Positions 36,712 to 45,979 of a stretch of DNA of 64,000 bases are shown piece by piece. Both the position numbers and the translations under genes were made by a program. Each line of letters begins with the position of its first letter. The stretch's first letter is position 1. The notes beneath the pieces were generated by a model, which was not told the DNA's origin, ran no database searches, and worked only from the letters and a program-made list of their open reading frames with translations. The stretch lies in the NCBI GenBank assembly GCA_030704615.1, contig CM060731.1:43834001-43898000 (forward strand), read 5' to 3'. Origin of the DNA: Takakia lepidozioides (taxonomy: Eukaryota; Streptophyta; Takakiopsida; Takakiales; Takakiaceae).

Positions 36712-36737
36712 GAGTGCACCCCCTAGGAAGGAAAATC

Positions 36738-37510
36738 AGGTGCGGCGGCTTATGGCGGACAGAAGACGACCTTCGATGGAGTGTGCTTTAATTGCGGGGA
36801 GCCCGGGCATATGGCCAAGAAGTGCGCGAAACCCCAACAATTGAACATGACTCGGGCGACCACGGAGCTGTCCGAAGATTCCATCAGCCGCTTGGTGGAA
36901 GCGGTGGTTGCCAAGACTTGCAAGGTAGGCAACTACTCTTGTGAGTTGTATCAGGAGACTAGCCCCTTGCGTAAAGGGAGTCAGTTAATGTTCGTGAGTG
37001 GGATAATTTCCGGAAGTAACGTGTCGTTGTTGGTGGACACAATAGCGTCGCACTCCTTCATGACACCGACAATGGCACGGAAGCTGGGGCTCCCGACAAG
37101 TGATGTGGGGGCGTTCTGCCAAAAGAGAACCACAACTGGCGACGAGGTTGGCGTTCGATGTTTCTCTTCAGCTCGGGAGTTGGGAGGGACGTGAGAACTT
37201 CACCATTTGCGAGATCGATGGAGTGGATCTCATTTTGGGAATGACCTTTTTGAGCAAATCCGGAGCGGTCATAGATGGCCACAAGAGAGTAGTCACGTTA
37301 CCGTGTGGGAATGGTGGCGAAGTTTTACGGGTGTCGGAAACGCCCAACCGAGTGGGAGGGCGAATAAACCTGCTGACAGCAAAGGAGTGGGCCGTGGAGG
37401 AGCCACACAAACCCCAATTTTTGCTTTACGTAAGACAAGTGGAAGGAGAAGTCAATAAGGAGCCAAGCCCAGATTGGATAAGGGGGATCCTGAGAAATAC
37501 CAGGATGTGA
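36738..37510 (+). pseudogene. Gypsy nucleocapsid zinc knuckle and protease
   Basis: A Gly-rich stretch leads to CFNCGEPGHMAKKC (36,784-36,825), a CCHC zinc knuckle. The protease region follows near 37,027, but its catalytic D-T/S-G triad reads DTIAS, so the essential Gly is lost. A frameshift near 37,150 moves the rest (ICEIDGVDLILGMTFL) to another frame, and a further shift near 37,490 precedes RT. The protease would be inactive even if translated. Confidence 0.85.
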
Positions 37511-38145
37511 TGCCGGAGGATTTACCAAACTGTTTGCCACCGCAAAGAGAAGTTGATCACAAGATAGAGGTGATACCGGGATCGGAGCCGCCTGCCAAGG
37601 CGCCCTACCGGTTGAGCCATAGAAAGTTGGTCGAGCTGAAGGCCCAGCTCAAGGATCTAATGTCAAAGGGGTACATCCGGCCGAGTAAGTCATCTTACGG
37701 AGCCCCGGTGCTATTCGCAGACAAGAAAGATGGGACGCTGCGGATGTGTGCCGATTACAGGGCTCTAAATAAGGTGACTATCAAAAACCGGTACCCTTTG
37801 CCAAGGATCGACGACCTCTTCGATCGGTTGGCAAAAGCAAAGTATTTCAGCCGGATCGATTTACGCTCATGTTACCATCAAATCCGAGTGGCGGAAGGAG
37901 ATGAGGAGAAGACCGCGTGTAAGACAAAATATGGTTCATATGAGTTCTTGGTGATGCCTTTTGGGCTCATCAACGCACCTGCGACCTTTAGCACGCTAAT
38001 GAACAGCCTTTTCCAAGAGTGGTTGGATGACTTTGTGATCCTGTACATCGATGACATATTAGTGTATTCGAAAACGAAGGAAGAGCACCTGGAGCACCTC
38101 AAAAGGGTGTTCCAGAAATTGCGGGAAGGGAAGCTGTATGCCTAA
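37511..38145 (+). pseudogene. Gypsy reverse transcriptase
   Basis: The RT palm and fingers are well kept: [64 protein letters not shown]. The catalytic YIDD is at 38,044-38,055, followed by [19 protein letters not shown] at 38,143 ends the frame inside the thumb. In the family this enzyme copies the element RNA in cytoplasmic particles, primed by the tRNA bound at the PBS. Confidence 0.9.
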
Positions 38146-38784
38146 GCTTTGAAGTGCGAATTTGGGGTCACAAAAGTGGAGTTCCTAGGGCATGTGATTA
38201 CACAGGATGGGATCAAAATGGATGACAGAAAGGTGAGGGTGATCTTGGACTAGGAGCCTCCGACTTCGGTCCCGGGAGTGCGATCCTTCCTAGGACTCGC
38301 CTCCTATTACCGAAAGTATGTGGAAAATTTCGCCAAGATCACGGGGCTGTTGTCAGACCTTCTGTGTAAATCCAAGATATGGGTATGGAACACCTTTTGT
38401 GGCCAAGCTTTTGCCGAGTTGAAGCAGCGGATGGCGGAAGTTCCAGTCCTGAAAATCCTAGAGTTCGACCGTCCATTTGAGATTCATACAGATGCGTCGG
38501 ACTTCGCAATTGGGGATGTGCTCATGCAGGATGGACGTCCAGTGGCTTACGAAAGTAAGAAACTGAATGAAGTAGAGCGACGGTGGCCTATACACGAGAA
38601 AGAAATGAAGGCGGTGGTACATTGCTTTGAGCTATGGCGCCACTATGTTGGTTCCAACCCCGGTGAAGGTGTTCACGGACAATGTCACGGTGAAGTATTT
38701 TGCCACACAGCCTAAGTTGTCCCCAAAACAACTTAGGTGGCAAGACACTTTGGCAGTGTTCGACGTGGATATCCACTACAAACC
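38146..38784 (+). pseudogene. Gypsy RT connection and RNase H
   Basis: The frame resumes as LKCEFGVTKVEFLGHVITQDG, has a TAG at 38,251-38,253, and continues with RSFLGLASYYRKYVENFAKI. The RNase H core is FEIHTDASDFAIGDVLMQDG ... VAYESKKLNE ... WPIHEKEMKAVV, with the catalytic Asp and Glu visible. A frameshift near 38,650 moves the tail (KVFTDNVTVKYF, RWQDTLAVFDVDIHYKP) to another frame. The coding sequence is cut at 38,784 by the LINE insertion and resumes at 63,426. Confidence 0.85.
38772..38784. repeat. Target-site duplication, left copy, of the 24.6-kb insert
   Basis: TCCACTACAAACC here and at 63,413-63,425 are identical over 13 bp, and the bases on either side differ. Gypsy coding sequence is continuous across the two copies. 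Confidence 0.85.
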
Positions 38785-38865
38785 ACATAGTAGTTCTTTT
38801 ACAGCTTCCTTCAAACCAGGGCGGAGCTCCGCTCTCCCACCACCAACCGCAACTAAATCCGGTAG

Positions 38866-38893
38866 CACAACAACAGATTGCGGCTATTACGTC
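38866..38893 (+). repeat. CACTA left terminal inverted repeat
   Basis: CACAACAACAGATTGCGGCT continues into TTACG and CTC, pairing with 50,691-50,718. The canonical CACTA start has changed to CACAA. Confidence 0.85.
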
Positions 38894-39760
38894 TCTGTGT
38901 TATGACTGCAAATGCAGTCATGGAAGTCATTTACGACTTCCTGACTCTGCAGACGTAAAGCCCTAGTCAGTTGTGACATGGCAGATATGACTCTCTAGGC
39001 TGGCTGTGACGTGGCGCCAGAGCATCTGTGGGGGTAGTCATACACGCTGGCATTACAGAATGACTGAACGGACAGTGTAGTCCATGTCAGCCGCGGTGTA
39101 AGGCAGACACGTGCTAGCTACATAACATGCCACGTGTCAGACTGCGACGCATCCCTGACTGCCAGCTATGACAGCGAACAAGGGAACTAAACGACAGCAC
39201 GTGTCGCGTCGTAGAAGAAACGCGTGGTGCGACATATCAATGCCACGTGTCACTATGGGGGACGGGGCTTCGCAGTCACAGTCACATGTATGTCTTGATG
39301 GGGGGGGGGAAATTGGTATCAACACGTGGCAACATCTGGGGACACCACGTGCCACGATCGTGTGTGCCCACGTGCTGGACTTTTGGGAGCTGCGGTGGAT
39401 TCTTGCCAGTCATACCTACGACTGGCGCAGTACGGTATATTCCATGATCACCCTTTCCATGAGGACGTTGTAGTCCCACGTGGTGCCACGTGCACGATCC
39501 TCTAAACCTCACGTGCTGCTTCGTAGACATACATTTGACTGGACGTTTTGCATATGGAGTCATAAGACCAACTGCGCGGGGACCTTAGGGGGTCACGTGT
39601 CGGAATGTAATATGCTCATACACGTATCATATTGGGTTCGGTACTCATGGTTATGACTCTGGACGGACACGTGGATATGCCACAGAGACAGCCAATAGGG
39701 TGCCACGTGCATATGCCACACAACATCACAATCATGTATACAGCAAGACTTTAGGCACAG
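38894..39760. promoter_or_regulatory. CACTA left subterminal region rich in CACGTG motifs
   Basis: About a dozen CACGTG hexamers, many as CCACGTGTC or CACGTGGC-like G-boxes in both orientations, lie between about 39,108 and 39,710. Closer to the end, AGTCATGAC/GTCAT-type short motifs repeat. In En/Spm elements the subterminal repeats bind the TNPA protein and control transposition; CACGTG is also the core G-box bound by plant bZIP and bHLH factors. Which role applies here is inference. Confidence 0.7.
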
Positions 39761-40017
39761 AAGTGGCACAGACGTAATTCTGAAAGAGCACAAATAGCAG
39801 CAACATCACCATCCAGCATCACCATTATCAACCACATTCTCCCAGCAGCAACATTACCAACCATAGTGTGTGCAATGGGGACATACAACCTACCACCACA
39901 TTGCTCATTAATGAGACATAAGTTTGCAACAACATGCATGAGGAAATCCAACATGTGGTTGCTATCAAAATTGGACAGTCAATTCAGAGAATATGTCACT
40001 ACTATAAGTTACCGTAG

Positions 40018-40443
40018 TTGCCAAATCCGGATGAGGCAGAGGTGGAAATCTGGATAGACAAATTGTTATTAGCTCATTGTAGACCTTGTAGACACAATAC
40101 TTTGCACGATCCGTGTTCCATAATTCTCATGCAATCTGCCATGTTTGGGGTGGGATGGCAGTTCGTGGTGGGAGACCATGTCAAGCTCATAGACACTGTT
40201 TCGCGATCAACAACCGGATCTGGACGCATTGCTGGTCTCCAAGGGATGGAGGTGAGTGACGGGTACCCTGTCGTGCCAGAAGGCTATATGGTCATCCACA
40301 TTGATGATGTCCGCATTCCCAATGCCCCTCTACCATATCACAACAAATCCATGAAGCCTCATCACACTGAGTTGGGAGACACTGTAGGTTACATTACTGT
40401 GTGGAGTGACAAACTAGTGAAGACCTTGCAGACAAAGAGATGA
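40018..40443 (+). CDS. TNP1/En-Spm-like domain ORF of the CACTA element
   Basis: A 141-aa frame, possibly the last exon of a longer plus-strand gene. VVGDHVKLIDTVS, GSGRIAGLQGMEVSDGYPV, YMVIHIDDVRIPNAPLPY and LGDTVGYITVWSDKLVK follow the pattern of the TNP1/EN/SPM (Transposase_23) domain found at the C-terminus of plant CACTA proteins. In the family the protein binds the transposon ends. It converges on the minus-strand ORF at 40,706. No upstream exon could be fixed. Confidence 0.55.
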   Translation: MPNPDEAEVEIWIDKLLLAHCRPCRHNTLHDPCSIILMQSAMFGVGWQFVVGDHVKLIDTVSRSTTGSGRIAGLQGMEVSDGYPVVPEGYMVIHIDDVRIPNAPLPYHNKSMKPHHTELGDTVGYITVWSDKLVKTLQTKR

Positions 40444-40705
40444 GGCAGGTCGGCACGCATTGTGGATTTCATGGGGAAGGGGAGAATAATAGATGCATAC
40501 ACTTACCCCATTCTGCGAATCAGGGATCAGTGGTGTCGGCTTCCTGAAAAGGTGAAGGTGTGCTGCCCTTTGACTTGGGGGGCCTCGTTCGTGGCCAAGC
40601 ACCTACAACCAACCAACAAGCACCAAAAATGTATTTTGGCATACACTGGGAACTCAAATGACAGTAACACAATAAGATGCACCATTCATTGTCAATGCCT
40701 GCAGT

Positions 40706-42001
40706 TCACACTGCGACAGTAATTTGACAAACTCTATCACAAGGTTGATTACTGCCACAACTTAAGCACAAATGAGGTTGGCAATGGCACAAGGGAGTTG
40801 CACAAAAATTCGACCACGGAGTGTACCACACTACAAAGTATGTTACCTGGCGAGGCTGAATGGCTCGAGGGCTGATAGCTTGTTGCCCAAATGTGGGTTG
40901 CCCTTTGAGATATTCTGGAATGCTCGGAGCCTTAGCTGCCCCTTCCAAGAAGGGCCATAAGATGGTCAGAAGAAAATTATCATTGTGCGCCTCTACAGAA
41001 CAACTTCTCCAAGGCAGTGGGAAATTGCGCTGTATGCTGGATTGTTCGACCCCTTGTGCGGGTGTGTCGTCAACAAGAAGAGTCGTTTCAGGATTCCAGT
41101 CACGGTTGCCCCGCCACACTGTAGATAGGTTCTTCAAAAACCGTGGTTTCATGGGCAGGCTCCCATCCATGTCAGTGGACTGCTCACAATATCCCCCATC
41201 CCACTTGAATGCAAGGTAACCGAGCCCATGGAAAAGCCAGTCCACTGTGGGTAGGAAGTTACATGGTTGCATACAAGACCATGCTGCCACTTCAAAGTGT
41301 TCAAAACACTTGTCCAAAAAAGCTTTGCAACCAGGCCTTACAACGACCATCTTGCTACCACATAATTTGTGCTCAAGGCCATTTGGAACCACAAACGCAT
41401 TACCGCTCCCGACATGGACGCACTCACACAGCAAGCCATTAATATCTAGGATGAGCAAATGCTTGCCCTTCTCCACTGTTCTGTGCACGACATTCTCCTT
41501 CATGAATTGGAGGTTGGGAGTGGAAGTGACAACCGTGGGTTGCTGGGTAATATCTGCCAGCGGGGAAACAAGGTCAATGTCCAGGGTTCTCTTAGATGCC
41601 CCCACCGCGACAGCAGCAGGCCGGAGTTCTGCAAGCGCCTCCACTACCGCACAGTGTGACAGAACTGCACGAGGACGCGTAAGTTCCTTGGTAGGGATGT
41701 CCTCCCCTCCACCTGGGCCAACATGCTCCACCTGCACATCATCCTCGAATGCATCAACTGGAGTGACGTTACCTGGTGACATGCCAGGCAAGTCAAACCT
41801 GTCCTCCAGACGTCTCGAGGCTGAAGGGCCAGCGATGCACGAGTTGTTTGCTATGGATGAGCCCACTAAGGCAGGTGAGGAAATGCTGATCCCAAATTTC
41901 TCTGCCATGGCCTTCTGGTACATCATCACATGCGATATTGTAGCCTTCAAATCCATTATATCTTTGTGTTGTGCACCCTGTGCTCTTTCCATATCCTCCA
42001 C
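40706..42001 (-). CDS. CACTA-encoded protein with FCP1/NIF-like phosphatase domain
   Basis: A 431-codon open exon without an ATG at its start, probably the last exon of a spliced minus-strand gene. Residues 1-45 form a helical segment (MERAQGAQHKDIMDLKATI) like the coiled coil after Transposase_24 domains. A Pro/Ala-rich linker follows. Residues about 178-372 match the NIF/FCP1 HAD fold: LLILDINGLL (the first catalytic Asp is kept and the second is Asn), VVVRPGCKAFLDKCFEHFEV, AAWSCM, FKWDGGYCEQ, TTLLVDDTP, and a final EYLKGQPTFGQQ. Plant relatives with DxN in place of DxD exist, so weak or no phosphatase activity is expected. It could be a captured host gene or a standing part of this CACTA lineage. 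Confidence 0.7.
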   Translation of the reverse strand: MEDMERAQGAQHKDIMDLKATISHVMMYQKAMAEKFGISISSPALVGSSIANNSCIAGPSASRRLEDRFDLPGMSPGNVTPVDAFEDDVQVEHVGPGGGEDIPTKELTRPRAVLSHCAVVEALAELRPAAVAVGASKRTLDIDLVSPLADITQQPTVVTSTPNLQFMKENVVHRTVEKGKHLLILDINGLLCECVHVGSGNAFVVPNGLEHKLCGSKMVVVRPGCKAFLDKCFEHFEVAAWSCMQPCNFLPTVDWLFHGLGYLAFKWDGGYCEQSTDMDGSLPMKPRFLKNLSTVWRGNRDWNPETTLLVDDTPAQGVEQSSIQRNFPLPWRSCSVEAHNDNFLLTILWPFLEGAAKAPSIPEYLKGQPTFGQQAISPRAIQPRQVTYFVVWYTPWSNFCATPLCHCQPHLCLSCGSNQPCDRVCQITVAV

Positions 42002-42062
42002 TTTGGGAGCAACTGCTGAATACCCAGAGGTCCCCTCCTGCCAGGTCCACGCAAGTCCATGA

Positions 42063-43150
42063 ACAACATGAGAACATCATGCCGTTGGTAGGGAAAATGC
42101 CTAGAACAAAATAATCGACAAAAAATGGGAGAAAGAATGATCTGCTCGAATCTCACCATCCGCTCGCTGGTCAATGTTCTGCTTACTGAACCTTCTTGGA
42201 TTTCATGCAACTTCGGCCTCGCTCCTGTGCCTGCATTGGAAATTGCCCAAGCATGAGTGCAGGCTAGTCTCCTCACCATCAAGGCATGGTTGAAACAATC
42301 AAGTGCAAATTAGCTCTTAATAATGAGTTTCATTCATTTGGGGAATGGCTTAATACAAATTATTGTGCCTCCAGAACTCAGAAAGCAACAATTTCATGGA
42401 GCTTCACAACTCTGCCAATACACATAATCTGAAATCAGAGAATGAGAGCAGCTCTCAGGCAACGACATCAACACAATATGTCTAAGCAGAAACTGGTGAA
42501 AATCACGTCGTCACATAGACCTCGCACTCCCCGAATATAACTTTCAAACGATTCTACTTGCCTTTCTTGATGAACATGAGGGACAACTTACATGAAGTTG
42601 CACCACTATCAATTGGAAGAAATACAGAAATGTAACCAAGGCATAACAAAATTGCAAAACTGGGTCTCTATCTCCTTCAAGAAGTCTGGCAAACTGTATT
42701 ACTGACCACTTGCCAGGACCAAGTAAGAAAGATTACCATTGTACTTGACGATTGCAACCTCGCCCAATTTTACAGATGACTACTACGTAGCACTCACAAA
42801 ATACTCCTTCCACAAAAAACAGTCCACAGTGTAATTCGCTATTGAAGTGACTCTTGGACACACCTCCACCCTTAAAGATGCGCTAGGTAGGGTCTCCCTG
42901 CAATAGAAAAGGCTAGTAGCACTCGGGAAACAAAGCGTAATTCAAGATACCTGCCTCCCCCCTTAAAGAAAAGCCTACAAGCACTTTCTGACAAGGTGAA
43001 TGAACACTTTAGTTCACTCCACAGGCAGCACCCCTTCAAGAAAACCCTGATTGCACTCCACATAATTTGGAGAATTCCTGGCCCAAAGCTTGGTGGCACT
43101 TCGTACTTCCCTCGTAACATGGTGTAAAATGGGGGAAATGGACACCCCAT
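42063..43150. other. Probable intron and small exon region of the CACTA minus-strand gene
   Basis: A possible small exon on the minus strand at about 42,230-42,155 (GTGARPKLHEIQEGSVSR) is followed by a GTGAG donor. The rest shows no coding signal. Confidence 0.35.
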
Positions 43151-43154
43151 TATA

Positions 43155-43790
43155 CATTGTACTCATAAGACGTTGTTTGCCGTACCCTTGTGGCCATTGA
43201 CCCCGTGCCCAGTTTGAGCAGGAAACAAAGGAACAGAACCTACCTCAATTAGGGGTTGACGTTGGTAGTAAGACTTACCTTCATATAAAGAATTAATCCG
43301 GGTTTTCCAGATATCCTCTAGAAAACCCTTCACACAAGCATCAATCTGCTGGTGTGATTTGCACAATTCCCTTGATTGAATTGAAGAGAGCGTCTCTTTG
43401 GTGAGAGAACCCCAGACAGTGTATCAGAAAATGAATATTGTCTTCAGATTGCCCACACAACGGACAATTGCACTCTCCCTTTCCTCTCTGCTTCTGTTTG
43501 CTATTCAAAGGTAGGGTTCCTGCCCTGAGTTTAAATTTCACTATAGTGCCAAGAGTGGGTAGACCCTTGAGGTCATCCAAGATGTCCACCCCCATGTCAC
43601 TGACTGGAAACAAGTTCAGGGAAGCTCTCTGCCTAACTTCATTTTCATCACACAATCTCATGGCAATAGACATGGCTTCAGACACTACAGCCTCTAAGTC
43701 AGATTTATCCAGCAGGGTCAAGACTTGCGGATCCAGGTCCAGGTCCTTGAGAATCTTTTCTACTCTCTTCTGCCAGGACTTACCCTGTTT
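43155..43790 (-). mobile_element. LINE copy D, 5' truncated, inside the CACTA element
   Basis: This is the longest copy of the zinc-tail LINE family. It encodes GKSWQKRVEKILKDLDLDPQ, AMRLCDENEVRQRASL, LRAGTLPLNSKQKQRGKGE and CPLCGQSEDNIHFLIHC on the minus strand in one open frame. The 3' end begins at TGTACTCATAAGAC. A weak CATTATA occurs on both sides (43,148 and 43,793) and may be its target duplication. It lies just downstream of the GTAAGT donor of the Transposase_24-like exon, so it appears to sit within an intron. Confidence 0.75.
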
Positions 43791-43851
43791 GACATTATAA
43801 ACAACAATCAGCCAAGGCAAAGAGGGCAAAAAGACTGGTGTGTGAACTTAC

Positions 43852-44843
43852 AAGCCGAGCCTCAACAGATGCCTTCCCACCACGTCCTGTTTTTGAAGGC
43901 TTCTTGATTGATGAATTTGCAACCTTCATGAGGGCACTTTTTGCGCTGAATCCTGCTATCTGCCAATACGATACCAGCCTGTCCCAATGAGCGTCCTTCA
44001 GATGCGCAGGCCTCCCCTCGCCTGCCTTGTACAGTGCATGGATCTCGTGTCTTTAAGGCAATGCCAAGTGTCTTCCTCATGTGCTCATAGTCAAGACCAC
44101 GTGGCATGTACGCAAATGTAGAGTTTAGAATCATGTATATTTCTTCAATGACAGATTCATCCTGCGCTGCAATATGCATTGACATGTCACACAAACGCCA
44201 CATCTGGCCTTTGAGGGCTGCATGCCAGGTATTGCGTGCTGGTCCAATGGGCTCTCCAGCTTTGTCAACCGGAAGCACTTGAGGGGGGAGTCCATCTTCT
44301 CTCGCGCATCATGGTTTCGGATTGCCTCTGCCCTGGCACGCTGTTCGCCCGCCTCAAAGCATTAGCTCGGTCCTTCTTGGTCATAGGGATGTCTTCCTTT
44401 GCCTCCTCAGGTGGTGGGGCAGCTGGGGGTTGCCATGGGGAATGGGGGGCGGGACGGTATCGCCCACCGTATGGCCCAAAAGGTTCGTATGGTGGACGTG
44501 TAGATGCCGGGTAAGCATATGGGTCTGGGAGGTAAGGGGGAATAGGCGGAGGAGAATGGGCCCACCTGGAGGGGGCTTGTATTGGATGTGCGGGTTGTAA
44601 GGGCCCGCAGCGCCATACTGATCGGGGGTGGGGTAGGCATGTGGGTAATGTGTGTACGGAGGGTACTGTGGAATAGGTCTCTAGCAAAACTCGTAAACCC
44701 AAAAGACAAGAACTAGGGCAATTCCAGGCTAAACGTATACCTCTAACATTTTTAAAGAAATGCCCTAATGACAAGCCCCTGCAATGCTCTCCTGCGAGAT
44801 AGCGGCCACAACAGTAGGGTGAGCCGCCTCTCAGTATACTCAC
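43852..44843 (-). pseudogene. Transposase_24-like (plant CACTA ORF1) protein, frameshifted
   Basis: On the minus strand a Pro/Tyr/Gly-rich N-terminus (PPYEPFGPYGGRYRPAP, PPAAPPPEEAKEDIPMTKK) is followed, after a frame change near 44,265, by GPARNTWHAALKGQMWRL and PRGLDYEHMRKTLGIAL. After another shift near 44,045 come HALYKAGEGRPAHLKDAHWD and RLVSYWQ, matching the Transposase_24 pattern of plant En/Spm elements. A good donor (CTT|GTAAGT) ends it at 43,852. Its 3' partner exon is plausibly the NIF-domain ORF at 40,706-42,001, which would make one fused protein. Confidence 0.6.
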
Positions 44844-45960
44844 AGTGGGTGCGAACCAAACAACTCCGCCTCAACCTCTTTGTTGCGAGCAATGCAGGTC
44901 TCCCTTAGCTTCATACGCAGTCAGGGACCGCACGGGGAGGGCCTGACCATGGCAGTCTGACATCAGCTGCAAAATACCCTTGCACACCCCCCTGTGTAAG
45001 TACGATGTACACAACGAGAGCGGGGTTTTGGCTGAGAGCTCAACGACTCCGTGTGCGCAGGAAAGATGAGAAACTGTGGCGACTAGAGGAGGCGCATGCC
45101 ATTGCACAAGGGCACCGCAAATATTGTGCAACTGCAGAACTTGCCATGGAGGGATCCCGCAGTTTCTACCGATGGCCAAAAAACCTAACAAAGTATGGGA
45201 GGGACCCAACCTTCGACAGTGTACAGTCCCGGTACGCCTTGCACGATGTACGCACTCTGACATGCTCGCAGCACGCCCGCGCATGTCCGCATTTTTGGAC
45301 AGTCGTGGAGTGACTGGAGTCCGAACTACGTGTCGTTCTTCCGTTGGATGTATTGGAGTCATGGAGTCGTAGTGATGGAGTCATGTAGTTGGTAGTGCGT
45401 CAGAGTAGTCATGTCCATGACTTCATGACCGCGGATCATGGACATTTCAACTACGTGGTGTTCTTCCATTGGTTGTACTGGAGTCATGTAGTGAGGGTCA
45501 TGACTACATGGTCGTTGTTGACTGCCATGTCGGAAGCCTGGCCGCATTTTGGGCTTTGGTAGTTTGTTGCATGTGTCATGCCTTCAACGCACTGCCCACT
45601 TGGGCATATTTGTTGAGAGCTTTCACTTTGTCGGTATGTGAAGATAGCTGTCTGTATGTGGGGATGTCAATCTATCACAGAGGGTATGTTTGTTTTGTTT
45701 TCGATTCGAACTGTGTTCCTACTTTGCCATATTATATGAGAGTAGTTTTTCATTTGTCTTTGTGTGTGAGCTCCACAAGCTGCTTCAAAATGAAGACTGT
45801 GGCCGACCAATTTCGTCTCCTGATTCGCAAGTGCGGGGGAGACTTGCAGCATTCACCTCTATTGAACTAGTGCAATTCTACGTATTGTGTTTGCTTACAT
45901 GACAGTGTTTAAATGAAATTTCAGAGTCTGGGAGTTTTGAAAAAAGCCTATTCATCGTAT
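44844..45960. promoter_or_regulatory. Divergent intergenic region of the CACTA element
   Basis: This stretch lies between the minus-strand Transposase_24/NIF gene and the plus-strand TNP2 gene. It contains a tandem duplication spaced by 126 bp (AACTACGTG...TTCTTCC at 45,323 and 45,449) with repeated GGAGTCATG motifs that resemble the element's subterminal motifs. A shared bidirectional promoter is an inference. Confidence 0.4.
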
Positions 45961-45979
45961 CCCAATTTCTGATTTTCAT

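Larger units (their letters stand above)
34307..36727. mobile_element. Segment with terminal inverted repeats carrying PPR fragments
   Basis: GGGGGTGCACTC at 34,311-34,322 is matched by its reverse complement at 36,712-36,723. The match extends outward imperfectly (CCTGGG against CCTAGG). Between them lie PPR gene fragments (34,400-35,970), a degenerate zinc-tail LINE remnant (about 36,140-36,365) and AT-rich sequence. This is the layout of a Pack-type DNA transposon carrying host gene pieces. The superfamily is not clear and no convincing target duplication was found, partly because the flanking gag is incomplete. Confidence 0.5.

Noticed and set aside
38773-38784. CCACTACAAACC looks like the start of a CACTA terminal repeat
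   Set aside because: It is part of the gypsy coding sequence (HYKP) and occurs again at 63,414-63,425 as the target duplication of the LINE. The true CACTA ends are at 38,866 and 50,718 with TAG flanks.
41247-42062. Plus-strand 271-aa ORF opposite the NIF-domain exon
   Set aside because: It is a Ser/Thr/Cys-rich antisense shadow of the minus-strand NIF frame, which has the clear domain match.
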